A DNA stretch of 64,000 bases from Algoriphagus marinus (GCF_001936475.1 NZ_MSPQ01000014.1:1-64000), one strand, 5' to 3'. Counted from the stretch's first letter, positions 44,236 to 54,206 are shown. Made by a program: numbers and translations. Notes: a model not told the origin generated them from the letters alone.

Positions 44236-44960
44236 AAATTTTGTTGGTTTAATAAATGAATTGATAAATAAAGTCTCCTGAAATAGCAGACTTCACCAAA
44301 TAAAAATATTTGGAATTTCAATATTAGTATTTAAAGTTGATTTGAATTCTTTTTTGTTAAAAATTTTTAAAAAATAATTTAAATGGGATAAAAGCCATTT
44401 AATTGGATTAAGCGTATAAAAAATGTTCTAAATCGAACAAAATCGAATTTTGCCTGAAACCGAACTAATAATTGATTCTATATAAACACTCTTTATTAGA
44501 ATACTTGTTAATAATTGTAAGACAAATAAAAGCCCTAAAAACACAATATTAGCACCCACTAATCCCTTTTATTAACCAATTAACCAATAATAATGTCAGT
44601 ATTATATTTCTTTTTAGATACAAAAAACTTGCTTTTTTAAACATATAAATAATATTAATCAACATTTTATTTTGTAATTCTAACTACTATAGCATTTTTA
44701 TTTCATTTCAAAAAAACATGTAATACCGTCTGAAATTTCAGCTAATAATCATTCCATGGCCGAACTTAAAACCAACTTATGCTCCGAAACATGCAGTAAT
44801 AATACAGTTAAATAATTGGTTTCGAATGGAGTATTCTCAGAAGGATAATTCAAGAAATAAATCTCGCTTCAAACAAAAAGTAGAAAACTAAGGCAAATCA
44901 GACTTTTAATAAATTTATTCTTTTAAATTAAAGTCTGTCGAATCAAAAAAAGAAAACCCA
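44236..44960. other. Long AT-rich non-coding region between divergent genes
   Basis: About 725 bases upstream of both SusC pair 2 (minus) and the DUF1835 gene (plus). No reading frame is credible. A small inverted repeat CAAAAT-CGA-ATTTTG (44438-44452), overlapping a direct repeat of AAATCGAA, could be an operator. I see no full TAnnTTTG promoter match. The length is unusual for this window and may hide a small RNA or a long leader. Confidence 0.45.
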
Positions 44961-45716
44961 ATGAAAAACACGCATATTTTAAACGGTGATGCCCTTTTCG
45001 CTAAATTCCCCAGCTCAATTCCCGGTGAAAAAATAATTTTTAGGGAATGTCTTGTAGATGGCCCTGTTGATTTCGACTCCTTTGAGGGATTGATCCTCGG
45101 AAGAAGTGAATATTTAGCAAAAACTTATCCTGGTGCTCAAGAGAAACCTTACATCCCACATGTCTCAGAAGAACTTGAAAAAATCATGACCTGCTCAGAT
45201 TCGGATCGTATTTATTGCTGGTTTGAAGCTGATCTTTTTTGTCAGGTGAATCTTTGGTACTCCATTTTCCTTCTGGATGACCATGAAGGAGAAATAGCAT
45301 TGGTTTTACCGGAAATGACCTTGGAGAATGGATTTGCTGACTTAAATGAAGATGAACTCTTGGAAGCCTATCGGAATCCACGGTTATTAAGCAAAAATGA
45401 AAGAAGTATTCTGAGCCGACTCTGGATTTTATTCCAAAAGAAAAAACCAGAGGAAGCGAAGCGTCTTGCCTGGACTTTGGAAACAGAACTTCCTTTTTTG
45501 ACACCTGCGGTTCAGGCTTGGGAAGAATCCATGCCAAAGGGAGATTATCCGGGTAAACCAAAAGCTGAGTTAAAGGCCATTGCTGAAAAATTAGAAACCG
45601 ATGAATTCAAATATATATTCAGGGAATTTCAGCGGCGCCACCCCATTTATGGTTACGGAGATCTGATCACCAGAAGACTTTGGGAAGAAGTACAAAAGGA
45701 GAATTCGGATAATTAG
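44961..45716 (+). CDS. DUF1835 domain protein
   Basis: A 251-residue cytoplasmic protein whose N-terminal half matches DUF1835. It opens HILNGDALFAKFPSS, then EKIIFRECLVDGPV, and has the RIYCWFEADLFCQVNLWYSI motif. The C-terminal half (RRHPIYGYGDLITRRLW) matches the usual DUF3658-like companion region. The function is unknown. It is 47 bases before the GSCFA gene in the same direction, and the two may share a transcript. It follows a very long non-coding region. Confidence 0.88.
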   Translation: MKNTHILNGDALFAKFPSSIPGEKIIFRECLVDGPVDFDSFEGLILGRSEYLAKTYPGAQEKPYIPHVSEELEKIMTCSDSDRIYCWFEADLFCQVNLWYSIFLLDDHEGEIALVLPEMTLENGFADLNEDELLEAYRNPRLLSKNERSILSRLWILFQKKKPEEAKRLAWTLETELPFLTPAVQAWEESMPKGDYPGKPKAELKAIAEKLETDEFKYIFREFQRRHPIYGYGDLITRRLWEEVQKENSDN

Positions 45717-45763
45717 TAGTTGGGCAAGACAGCAATTTCCCTATTCAATCCTTATTTTCGGGA

Positions 45764-46750
45764 ATGAAATGGTCTATCGATTTCCGAATCCCCACTTATC
45801 CTTTTCCAATCAGCCATCAAAGTAAAATTCTGAGCGTGGGTTCTTGCTTTGCACAGACGATTGGTCAAAAAATGATAGCTGCCAAATTTGATTGTTTGGT
45901 CAATCCTTTCGGAACCATCTTCAATCCCTTATCATTGGGAATTTTACTGGAAGCAGCCCTTTTTGAAGACCACTTTGAAGATTCGCTCATCTGTGAGCGG
46001 GATGGCCTTTACTTTCACTATTATGCCCATTCAGACCTTTGGGGTAAAACCAAAACAGAGTTATTTGAAAAACTCCAAGCAAAACGTGAAGAGACAAAAG
46101 CCTATTTAGAACAAGGAACTCACCTGATTTTGACTTTAGGCAGCGCTTGGGTTTATGATTTGGAAGATTTTGGAACTGTAGCAAACTGCCACAAGCAGCC
46201 GGGAGAACTATTTCAGAAGAGATTATTGACTCTGGAAGAAATGGAATCAAAGCTTTTACTCCTTTTTGATAATTTTTCCAGACGCTACCCCGATCTCAAA
46301 GTTATCCTTACAGTCAGCCCTGTACGGCATATCAAAGATGGGATTTCAGAAAATCAGCTTAGTAAAAGTCTCCTTAGAGTTCTTTGTGCTAATCTAGAAA
46401 AACGTATCGCATCAGTCAACTATTTCCCAGCCTATGAGATCATGATGGATGAATTGCGAGATTACCGATTCTATAAATCGGATCTGATTCATCCGAGTGA
46501 AGAAGCAGAAAACTACATTTGGCAAAAGTGGCAAACCTCTCATTTTGATTCAGAAACAATTATCAAAACGGAAGAAATCCGAAAAGTGAATTTAGAACTT
46601 GCTCATCGGCCACTGAACCCCACAAGTGATTCCCATCATAAATTCCTTGAAAAACTTATTCAAAAACTGGAACGATTGAACTCCGAATTCGATTTTTCAA
46701 ATGAAATAGCTCAAATAAAAACCAACTTTGAATCCCGAGCTAAGGAATAA
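45764..46750 (+). CDS. GSCFA domain protein
   Basis: A 328-residue protein with the namesake motif in ILSVGSCFAQTIGQKM near residue 25-40 and the downstream VNPFGTIFNP, LILTLGSAWVY, TVSPVRHIKDG and IHPSEEAENYIW. The block order resembles SGNH-type hydrolases (serine in GSCFA, Asp/His late in the chain), so an esterase activity is a reasonable guess. The family is uncharacterised. It is preceded closely by the DUF1835 gene and followed by the DUF255 gene after 53 bases. Confidence 0.9.
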   Translation: MKWSIDFRIPTYPFPISHQSKILSVGSCFAQTIGQKMIAAKFDCLVNPFGTIFNPLSLGILLEAALFEDHFEDSLICERDGLYFHYYAHSDLWGKTKTELFEKLQAKREETKAYLEQGTHLILTLGSAWVYDLEDFGTVANCHKQPGELFQKRLLTLEEMESKLLLLFDNFSRRYPDLKVILTVSPVRHIKDGISENQLSKSLLRVLCANLEKRIASVNYFPAYEIMMDELRDYRFYKSDLIHPSEEAENYIWQKWQTSHFDSETIIKTEEIRKVNLELAHRPLNPTSDSHHKFLEKLIQKLERLNSEFDFSNEIAQIKTNFESRAKE

Positions 46751-46803
46751 TTCCATTTGATGAAATTTTTCAATCTTCCAATCTTATAATATTCCAATCA
46801 TCC

Positions 46804-48831
46804 ATGTCCAACCGACTCATTTCTTCCAAAAGCCCATACCTTCTCCAGCACGCACACAATCCCGTGGATTGGTACCCTTGGGGACCTGAAGCGCTACGAA
46901 AAGCTGAAGTGGAAAATAAACCAATTCTAGTTTCAATAGGCTATTCCGCTTGCCATTGGTGCCATGTAATGGAGCGCGAAAGCTTCGAAGATGAAATCAC
47001 CGCGGACCTGATGAATGAGAGTTTTGTCTGTATCAAAATAGACCGTGAAGAGCGTCCGGATATCGATAATATATACATGGATGCTGTTCAAGCGATGGGA
47101 TTACAAGGTGGTTGGCCACTGAATGTATTTCTGATGCCCAATCAAAAACCATTTTACGGCGGGACCTATTTCCCAAATGCGCAATGGAAAAATTTGCTCG
47201 CAAACATTGCAGATGCCTTTGCAAAGCATGAAGATCAACTGGCAGAAAGTGCTGAAGGATTTGGAAACTCCCTGAATAAAAAAGAGACCGAGAAATATGG
47301 AATTACTGCCGGAGATCAAGAATTAGATCCCGATGAACTTGCCGAGGTGATGGCGAAGCTCAGCGCACAATTTGATCCGGAATGGGGAGGAATGAATCGA
47401 ATTCCAAAATTCCCGATGCCGGCAATCTGGTCTTTTGCGTTGGATTATAGTCTGCTTTCACGAAATAAAGCCCTTCAGGAAAAAGTCTTTTTTACGCTCT
47501 GGAAAATCGGAATGGGTGGAATCTACGATCAAATCCGGGGTGGTTTTGCAAGATATTCCGTAGATGGCGAATGGTTTGCCCCTCATTTCGAAAAGATGCT
47601 TTACGATAATGGTCAATTGCTGGAACTCTATGCAAAAGCTTATCAAACCAGCGGCGATAAATTCTTTCTGGAAAAAGTAAATGAAACCATTGCCTGGCTG
47701 GAATCAGAAATGCTTCAGGAAGAGGGAGGGTTTCATTCGGCTCAGGACGCGGATTCGGAAGGCGTCGAAGGGAAATTTTACACTTGGACTTATCGAGAGC
47801 TCGCCGACATCCTTCCAGATGAAATGCCTTGGCTGAGTAAACTTTATAACCTCAAATCTGAAGGAAACTGGGAAGATGGCGTCAATATTCTATTCCAGAC
47901 CAAACCCTATTCTGAAATCGCTTTGGAATTTGGATACTCAGAAACTGAACTTATCGATAAACTGAATAAGGTAAAAGGCAAACTGATTGAAGTTCGAAAT
48001 CTTCGGATTTTCCCTGGTAAAGACGATAAAATTCTCAGCGGTTGGAACGGACTCATGTCTGCTGGATTAATTCAGGCCTTTTTTGCTACTGGTGAAAAAC
48101 GAATGCTCGACTTAGCTTTGAATAATCTGAAGTTTTTGGAAGAAAAGCTTTATCTCGATGGCGTTTTGCATCGATCCTATAAAAATGGAGAAGCTTATAC
48201 TCCAGGTTTTCTGGAGGACTATGCTAATGTAATAAGAGCAAGTTTGATGGCCTTTGAAGCAAGTGGGGATTCTCACTGGCTAAATTTTGCACAGCAACTT
48301 ACAGAATTCTGCATAAAAGAGTTTTACGATGAATCAGATGGTTTCTTCTTTTTCAATAATCCAAAAGCAGAAAAACTTATTGCTAACAAAAAGGAATTAT
48401 TCGACAACGTCATCCCTGCTTCCAACTCAGTAATGGCCAGAAATCTCCATCGCCTTTCACTAGTTACTTATGAAAGCAAGTTTCAGGAAATCTCCTCCAA
48501 AATGCTTGGCGGGATGAAAGATCTTATTTTAAAAGATCCCGGATTCCTTTCCAATTGGGGATCACTGTTTCTGGAAATGCTAATCCCAACTGCAGAAATA
48601 GCCATTGTCGGAAAAGGAGCCGAAGCGAAAGCTTTAGAATTTCAAAAAAGCTATGTTCCAAATTCTGTAATCGCATATTCGGAAGAATTGACAGAAACTG
48701 CCCCGATACTTTCTGGGAAAACAGCAGATTCAGATGGAAATGCCTTAATTTATGTTTGCTTCGATCATGCCTGCCGGAGACCGGTTAGCAGCATCGAAGA
48801 TGCAATTTCACAACTTCCTTATTTAGCCTAA
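46804..48831 (+). CDS. Thioredoxin-domain protein of the DUF255 (YyaL/SSP411) family
   Basis: A 675-residue cytoplasmic protein. The N-terminal thioredoxin-like DUF255 domain (to about residue 165) holds C50-x-x-C53 in GYSACHWCHVMERESF, plus REERPDIDNIYMDAVQ. The remainder is an alpha/alpha-barrel with RGGFARYSVDGEWFAPHFEK and ILSGWNGLM, as in six-hairpin glycosidases and epimerases. The family is present from bacteria to animals (spermatogenesis-associated protein 20) and its reaction is not established. It lies five bases before priA. Confidence 0.93.
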   Translation: MSNRLISSKSPYLLQHAHNPVDWYPWGPEALRKAEVENKPILVSIGYSACHWCHVMERESFEDEITADLMNESFVCIKIDREERPDIDNIYMDAVQAMGLQGGWPLNVFLMPNQKPFYGGTYFPNAQWKNLLANIADAFAKHEDQLAESAEGFGNSLNKKETEKYGITAGDQELDPDELAEVMAKLSAQFDPEWGGMNRIPKFPMPAIWSFALDYSLLSRNKALQEKVFFTLWKIGMGGIYDQIRGGFARYSVDGEWFAPHFEKMLYDNGQLLELYAKAYQTSGDKFFLEKVNETIAWLESEMLQEEGGFHSAQDADSEGVEGKFYTWTYRELADILPDEMPWLSKLYNLKSEGNWEDGVNILFQTKPYSEIALEFGYSETELIDKLNKVKGKLIEVRNLRIFPGKDDKILSGWNGLMSAGLIQAFFATGEKRMLDLALNNLKFLEEKLYLDGVLHRSYKNGEAYTPGFLEDYANVIRASLMAFEASGDSHWLNFAQQLTEFCIKEFYDESDGFFFFNNPKAEKLIANKKELFDNVIPASNSVMARNLHRLSLVTYESKFQEISSKMLGGMKDLILKDPGFLSNWGSLFLEMLIPTAEIAIVGKGAEAKALEFQKSYVPNSVIAYSEELTETAPILSGKTADSDGNALIYVCFDHACRRPVSSIEDAISQLPYLA

Positions 48832-48836
48832 AACCA

Positions 48837-51356
48837 TTGGAAAGCCTTTTTGGAGATCAAGATTTATACCCTGCCGAAAGCGGAAATAATTTCGCTGACA
48901 TCATCTTGCCGGTGCCGATCCCAAGGATGTTTACTTATAAAATTCCCAAATCCTTAAAATCGGAGATCAATCTTGGTTCTCGGGTGATTGTACAGTTTGG
49001 GAAGAAAAAAGTACTGACAGGGATCATCGGAAAAGTACACAACAAGGCTCCTCAGGCTTACGAAGCCAAGCCAATATTAGAAGTTTTAGATGTTCAACCC
49101 AGTGTAAACCCACTTCAGATTCGGTTTTGGGTTTGGATGGCAGAATATTACTGCTGTCATATTGGTGAAGTAATGCATGCGGCGCTACCCTCAGGCTTGA
49201 GGCTCAGTAGCGAGAGTAAAGTTCAGCTTAATCCTAATTTTGATCGGGAAACCAGCAAGTATCCGCTGGATGAACGGGAAGAGAAAATCTTAGAAGCACT
49301 CGAAGCCTCCGCAGAACTCAGCTACGAAGACTGCGAAAAAGTACTTGGGGTGAAAACGATTCACCCGATTCTAAAAAGTCTGGTAACCAAAGAGGCCATC
49401 TTGATATTTGAAAAGGTACAAGAAAAATACACGCCTAAAGTCGAGACAAGAATTCGGCTTGTGAAGGAAATTGCTGAAAGCAAAACTGCGCTGGAAGAAG
49501 TATTTACTATCCTCGCTTCGAAGCCAAAACAGGAATCAATCCTGATGAAATATCTCCGGGATGTACCGGTATTCCAAAAACTTCACCTAAATGAAAAAGG
49601 CGTAGACAAGACGACTATTTTGGAAGAGGGCGATTCTGAATCTTCTTTGAAAACACTCATCAAAAATGGGATTTTCGAATCCTTCAAAGTGGTAGTCAAT
49701 CGAATTGCTGAAGAGGAGCCAGAAAAAGAAGCCGCCAAACTTTCATCTTCCCAAGAAGCTGCATTCACTGACTTAAAGTCTCAATTTGAAGAAAAGCAGA
49801 CAGTACTTTTGCATGGAGTGACCGGATCTGGAAAAACTGAAATCTATATTCAGCTGATTCAAGAAGTATTGGGAAGTGGTTCTCAGGTGCTTTTACTTTT
49901 ACCTGAGATTGCTTTGACCACCCAAATCGTCAGCCGATTAAAAAAAGTTTTTGGCAGTCAAATGGGAGTTTACCATTCCAAGTATTCGGACAATGAACGT
50001 GTCGAGGTTTGGAATGGAGTACTGAGTGGGCGGTTTTCATTTGTGGTCGGAGTCAGATCATCCATTTTTCTTCCCTTCGATAGCTTAGGGCTGATTATCA
50101 TTGATGAAGAGCATGAGTCCAGCTTCAAGCAATTTGATCCGGCTCCGAGATTTCAGGCCAGAGATGCAGCTATTATGCTTGCCTATTTTCATCAGGCTAA
50201 AACACTTTTGGGTTCAGCCACACCTTCATTTGAATCATTTTTCAATGCCCAGCAGGGAAAATATGGCTACGTAGAATTATCACACCGCTTTGGGGATGCC
50301 AGTATGCCAAACTATCATCTAGCAGACTTGGCAGCGGATAAGCGGAAAAACCTCCTAAAACTAGACTCGACACGAATGATGCGGGAACGGATTCAGGAAG
50401 CTTTGGATAATCAAGAACAAGTACTGATTTTCCAGAATCGCCGAGGCTACTCACCCTATATACAGTGCGAAGATTGCGGTTGGACAGGTCAGTGCGTACA
50501 ATGTGATGTCAGTCTTACCTACCATCAATATTCAGAGGAACTCCGATGTCATTATTGCGGCTACAAGGAGAAAGTACCTAGCTCCTGCCCTGCCTGCGGA
50601 AGCACCCAACTCACTACAATGGGAATGGGAACAGAACGAATAGAAGAAACGTTGGGTCTACTTTTCCCAGAAGCAAGGATGGGAAGAATGGACCTGGATA
50701 CGACTCGGAATAAATATGGCTACCAGCGTCTTTTGGATGAGTTTGGCGCTGGAAATCTGGACATTCTGGTAGGCACGCAAATGATTACCAAAGGCTTGGA
50801 TTTTGGAAGAGTGACAGTAGTAGGAATATGGGATGGAGATCGGATTTTGAATTTCCCGGATTTCCGAGCCGGAGAAAGAGCCTATCAACAAATCACCCAA
50901 GTCGCTGGCCGAGCAGGAAGAAGAGAGAAACAAGGGCAGGTGATCATCCAAACCCGTAATCCCGAAACCCATCTTTACGAGCAGGTAATCAAAGGAGATT
51001 ACAAAGAGTTTTTCCGACAGGAAATGATGGATCGAAAAAACTTTTACTATCCTCCCTATGTCAAGCTCATCAAGATCACCACAAGACATACTGACTTCAA
51101 AATCGCCGAAAAAGCAGCGCTTCATCTACACCATGGAATGTCAGAGATCGCGGTGAAAAAAATCGTTTTGGGTCCTGAAAAAGGAATCATTGCTCGAATA
51201 AAAAATCAATATCAATTTGAAAGTTTGATCAAACTGGATAAATCCGGCAACTCCCAAGCTGTTTTTAAACAGCAACTTTCCGTGATTTTTGAAGAGCTAA
51301 ACTCCAGGCCTGAATTCAGATCCGTACGTTTTATTGTAGATGTGGACCCGTCTTGA
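48837..51356 (+). CDS. priA: Primosomal protein N' (replication restart helicase PriA)
   Basis: An 839-residue helicase that reloads the replisome at stalled forks. An N-terminal DNA-binding domain (FADIILPVPIPRMFTYKIP) is followed by the helicase core with Walker A GVTGSGKT (327-334) and DEEH (423-426). Eight cysteines in four CxxC pairs (from about residue 544: CEDCGWTGQC, CHYC, CPAC) bind two zinc ions. VAGRAGRREKQGQVIIQT is the helicase motif VI. The start is TTG at 48837, since the conserved N-terminus begins at once and no ATG lies between it and the domain. It follows the DUF255 gene after five bases. Confidence 0.95.
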   Translation: MESLFGDQDLYPAESGNNFADIILPVPIPRMFTYKIPKSLKSEINLGSRVIVQFGKKKVLTGIIGKVHNKAPQAYEAKPILEVLDVQPSVNPLQIRFWVWMAEYYCCHIGEVMHAALPSGLRLSSESKVQLNPNFDRETSKYPLDEREEKILEALEASAELSYEDCEKVLGVKTIHPILKSLVTKEAILIFEKVQEKYTPKVETRIRLVKEIAESKTALEEVFTILASKPKQESILMKYLRDVPVFQKLHLNEKGVDKTTILEEGDSESSLKTLIKNGIFESFKVVVNRIAEEEPEKEAAKLSSSQEAAFTDLKSQFEEKQTVLLHGVTGSGKTEIYIQLIQEVLGSGSQVLLLLPEIALTTQIVSRLKKVFGSQMGVYHSKYSDNERVEVWNGVLSGRFSFVVGVRSSIFLPFDSLGLIIIDEEHESSFKQFDPAPRFQARDAAIMLAYFHQAKTLLGSATPSFESFFNAQQGKYGYVELSHRFGDASMPNYHLADLAADKRKNLLKLDSTRMMRERIQEALDNQEQVLIFQNRRGYSPYIQCEDCGWTGQCVQCDVSLTYHQYSEELRCHYCGYKEKVPSSCPACGSTQLTTMGMGTERIEETLGLLFPEARMGRMDLDTTRNKYGYQRLLDEFGAGNLDILVGTQMITKGLDFGRVTVVGIWDGDRILNFPDFRAGERAYQQITQVAGRAGRREKQGQVIIQTRNPETHLYEQVIKGDYKEFFRQEMMDRKNFYYPPYVKLIKITTRHTDFKIAEKAALHLHHGMSEIAVKKIVLGPEKGIIARIKNQYQFESLIKLDKSGNSQAVFKQQLSVIFEELNSRPEFRSVRFIVDVDPS

Positions 51357-51373
51357 GATTTAGGATATGAGAT

Positions 51374-51399
51374 TTTAGATAGAAGATTTAGATAGAAGA
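51374..51399. repeat. Two perfect tandem copies of a 13-base unit
   Basis: TTTAGATAGAAGA occurs at 51374-51386 and again at 51387-51399. Similar AGATTTTAGAT sequence flanks it. It lies in the 221-base gap between priA and the toxin-antitoxin pair and looks like slippage in low-complexity DNA. Confidence 0.7.
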
Positions 51400-51577
51400 C
51401 TTTAGTAAAAAGGTGTTTGGCTTTTCAAATCAGGCTTAATTGGATAGACTAATTAAATGATAAGTGTCCTGATAAAGCTCCTAAAACGACTTACTCCCCA
51501 ATTCCCCTCTCGTTCCTTAACTTTTTTGAAATCAAATCCGTAACTTATACGCATCAATTCTTTAACATGCGCATAAA

Positions 51578-51844
51578 ATGAAAAAGCGTCTAAATATTAC
51601 CGTCGAAGAACAACTGCTAGAAAAGATCAAAAAATACGCTGAGGAGCACGGAACTAGCCTTTCGGCTTTGGTAGAAGAGCATTTTGAGGCGTTGACTAAG
51701 CCAAAGGCAAAAATACCTGGAGGAATGTCCTTGGTCGAATACATGCAATCCCTTCCAAAGGTAAAATTTCCGGAAGATTACGATTGGAAAGAAGAATATT
51801 ATAAAGCAAAGGCAAAAAAATACGGCGTTGAAAATCTTTTTTGA
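51578..51844 (+). CDS. DUF6364 family antitoxin-like protein
   Basis: An 88-residue protein whose first 45 residues look like a ribbon-helix-helix DNA-binding domain (KKRLNITVEEQLLEKIKKYA, then EHGTSLSALVEEHFEAL). The rest (SLVEYMQSLPKVKFPEDYDW and a charged tail) matches the toxin-binding C-terminus of DUF6364 proteins. It should bind and neutralise the PIN protein encoded by the next gene and repress the pair's promoter. The two genes overlap by 17 bases, as expected for a toxin-antitoxin pair. Experimental proof is lacking for this pair. Confidence 0.85.
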   Translation: MKKRLNITVEEQLLEKIKKYAEEHGTSLSALVEEHFEALTKPKAKIPGGMSLVEYMQSLPKVKFPEDYDWKEEYYKAKAKKYGVENLF

Positions 51845-52250
51845 TGTGAACATAGTCCTGGAACTCGCAATCAAAAAGATGGAGAATCCAGAAGCAAACC
51901 TTTTTATATTAGATCAAATTGAAGCAGGTAAAATAGTCCCTTTCATTACAACGGGGATTGTTCAAACGACTTCTTACTTTTTACTGAAATACCTGAAGTA
52001 TCAAAAGACAAAAGAGGTTTTAGAAACACTAATTCCAAATTTTGAATTTTTGGAAGGAAAAAAAACACATGTATTTAATGCATTAAAAATGAATCTTCCA
52101 GATATCGAGGATGCAATATTTTATCAAATAGCCCTTGAAAATCACATGGACGCCATCCTCACCTCAGACAAAAATTTTTTGAAGCTTAGCAAACCTTACC
52201 TCCCCATTCTTTCTCCAGTGGATTTAGCGGATTGGATTAAAATAAAGTAG
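51828..52250 (+). CDS. PIN domain toxin (VapC-like)
   Basis: A 140-residue PIN-domain ribonuclease. The start is TTG at 51828. It must be this far upstream because the first strand, KIFFDVN, contains the essential D6. Other likely metal ligands are the acids in PDIEDAIFYQIAL (D92 or D95) and D114 in ILTSDKNF. VapC toxins cut specific RNAs such as tRNA or 23S rRNA. The overlap with the DUF6364 gene indicates coupled translation. The target is unknown. Confidence 0.88.
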   Translation: MKIFFDVNIVLELAIKKMENPEANLFILDQIEAGKIVPFITTGIVQTTSYFLLKYLKYQKTKEVLETLIPNFEFLEGKKTHVFNALKMNLPDIEDAIFYQIALENHMDAILTSDKNFLKLSKPYLPILSPVDLADWIKIK

Positions 52251-52265
52251 TTTGAAAGTATTAGC

Positions 52266-53321
52266 ATGGACTTAAAAAGCATGAAAAAGGAACAACTAAA
52301 AAAATTAGTTAGAATAGTCTTTATTCTTGCAAGCATAAGCTCACTTTACTTTGTGCCCTGGCCTTTGGTGAAGGCTTGGATTTTGCCTCTCCCTGATACC
52401 ATTCAAGAACAATTGGATGAGGCTATAGACCAAGGATTTGATGGGATGATTGTATATGTGGACCAAGGTGGGAAGCCCGCAGAGTTTTATGCTGCAGGCT
52501 GGCATGATCGAAAAAACAAAATCCCTGCCTACCCACAAGCCTTATTCAAGATAGCGAGTATCACCAAACTATACGTCGCTGTAGCCACCACAAAACTAGT
52601 TAAACAAGGGCGCCTTTCGTTAGATAAAACACTTGCTGATTACTTTCCAGAGCTTGTAGGAAGAATCGAAAATGCGGAAAAAATCACACTGAAAATGATG
52701 GTACAACATCGAAGTGGGATCCCGAATTTTGTGGATCACCCTGACTATTGGATAAATCCTCCAAAAAACAAACAAGAGACACTTGACTACGCCTTGGATT
52801 TACCAGCTGATTTTGAACCCGGAGAAAATTATGGCTATTCAAACACGAATTACATGCTGATCTCTGACCTTATAGATAAGGTGCTGGGTTATCCCCATCA
52901 GCAATATATTAAGGAAGAAATATTGATTCCACTTGGGTTGAACAACACCTACGGTTCGCTCGATGAAGTAAATATAGACGAGGTAATGAGCGGGTATTAT
53001 GTAGGCATTGAGAAGGATTTCAAGACAGAAAATACCGGTTTAATGCTCGCAACAGCAGAAGATGTGGGTATATTCTTGAGGGCATTAAATGATGGATCGG
53101 TATTCAACGAGGGCGAACAGGAAATCTATTCCTCTATTTACGAATATGAACATACTGGTCTACTTCCTGGCTATCAAAGCATTGCAAAATACCACAAAGA
53201 CATAGATACGATAGTTATTCAATTTAATAATACGACCAACTTTAATGGATATGAGTGGAACCTGGCAGAAATCTTTAACAGCCGGATCTTGAAAATAATT
53301 AGAAGGAAAAAAAGCTCCTGA
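52266..53321 (+). CDS. Serine hydrolase of the beta-lactamase/class C family
   Basis: A 351-residue protein with an N-terminal membrane anchor (about residues 14-34; ATG at 52281 is an alternative start). It has the penicillin-binding fold: S98-x-x-K101 (FKIASITKL) and the Y-S-N motif in YGYSNTNYML. The third motif is H-T-G (EHTGLLPGYQ) in place of the usual KTG, as in many esterases or D-aminopeptidases of this family. It is more likely an esterase or peptidase than a beta-lactamase. It starts 15 bases after the toxin gene but is probably unrelated to it. Confidence 0.85.
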   Translation: MDLKSMKKEQLKKLVRIVFILASISSLYFVPWPLVKAWILPLPDTIQEQLDEAIDQGFDGMIVYVDQGGKPAEFYAAGWHDRKNKIPAYPQALFKIASITKLYVAVATTKLVKQGRLSLDKTLADYFPELVGRIENAEKITLKMMVQHRSGIPNFVDHPDYWINPPKNKQETLDYALDLPADFEPGENYGYSNTNYMLISDLIDKVLGYPHQQYIKEEILIPLGLNNTYGSLDEVNIDEVMSGYYVGIEKDFKTENTGLMLATAEDVGIFLRALNDGSVFNEGEQEIYSSIYEYEHTGLLPGYQSIAKYHKDIDTIVIQFNNTTNFNGYEWNLAEIFNSRILKIIRRKKSS

Positions 53322-53357
53322 CTACCAAAGAACCACCAGCTCTAGATTAGATTCCTA

Positions 53358-54206
53358 TTATTTCTCTGCTTCAATAAAATTCAACACGTCATCATACCCC
53401 TTGCTCCAAGTCCAGAAAAATTGGGTTACCATCGGAATGTGTTTGGTTTTTTTATAAAGTGAATAATCCAATTCAGTTTCTGTCTCCACTGCACGCTTCC
53501 TAAATCGATCTATAGTCAGTCTGATTCCTGGATAAGTTTGCTCACCCTCCATGATCAGCATTGGAATCTCATTTCCGTCCATAAAGTAAATCGGGGAATA
53601 TTCCTTCCATACAGCTGGATCGTCCGTAAAAGCATCGTAATTATCCTTCCCATCAGGCTCCCCTTTTCGCTCATTGAGAAACCAGTACCAATCCAAACCA
53701 GCTGGATCGTTGAGAATCGCTCCTTTTAATGGGTTGGTAAAGCCTAATTTCTCATAAGGCTCTTTTTTAATTGCAGCCAAAGCTGCCAAATGTCCCCCGG
53801 CAGAATGCCCAGAAATAAAGATATTGTCCTTATCCCCTCCGTAGTTTTCAATGTTTTCATAAACCCACTTTACCGCTTTCACCGATGCGAGTTCCATTGT
53901 TGGAAGCTGGTAATCTGGAGCCAGCGGATAGTCAATAATGACGGTGACCACATCCCTTCGAGCCAATCGACTTCCCATAAAATCATAAATCTCTTTTCGT
54001 CCTTTATTCCAACTCCCCCCGTGGATAAAAATCATCACTGGAAGATCCTGTCCTTTTTTCTGGTAGAAAACATTTAATTGCTTTTGGGGTAAATTTTGTA
54101 CCGAATCTGCTTCGAGATACGTGATATTCTTAGAGCGATGGATGGACTGAAAGGCACAACTACTCAGTCCCAGGATAATAAAAAGGGTAAATATTTTAAC
54201 TTTCAT
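53358..54206 (-). CDS. Alpha/beta hydrolase lipoprotein (carboxylesterase-like)
   Basis: A 282-residue lipoprotein (lipobox LGLSSCAF) of the hormone-sensitive lipase/carboxylesterase type. Oxyanion-hole motif HGGSW (62-66) and nucleophile S135 in GHSAGGHLAAL are seen. The histidine is probably in KKTKHIPM near the C-terminus, with an acid before it. It would act on short-chain esters at the cell surface or in the periplasm. It is a single gene, convergent with the serine hydrolase (36 bases apart) and divergent from the ABC export operon. Confidence 0.88.
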   Translation of the reverse strand: MKVKIFTLFIILGLSSCAFQSIHRSKNITYLEADSVQNLPQKQLNVFYQKKGQDLPVMIFIHGGSWNKGRKEIYDFMGSRLARRDVVTVIIDYPLAPDYQLPTMELASVKAVKWVYENIENYGGDKDNIFISGHSAGGHLAALAAIKKEPYEKLGFTNPLKGAILNDPAGLDWYWFLNERKGEPDGKDNYDAFTDDPAVWKEYSPIYFMDGNEIPMLIMEGEQTYPGIRLTIDRFRKRAVETETELDYSLYKKTKHIPMVTQFFWTWSKGYDDVLNFIEAEK

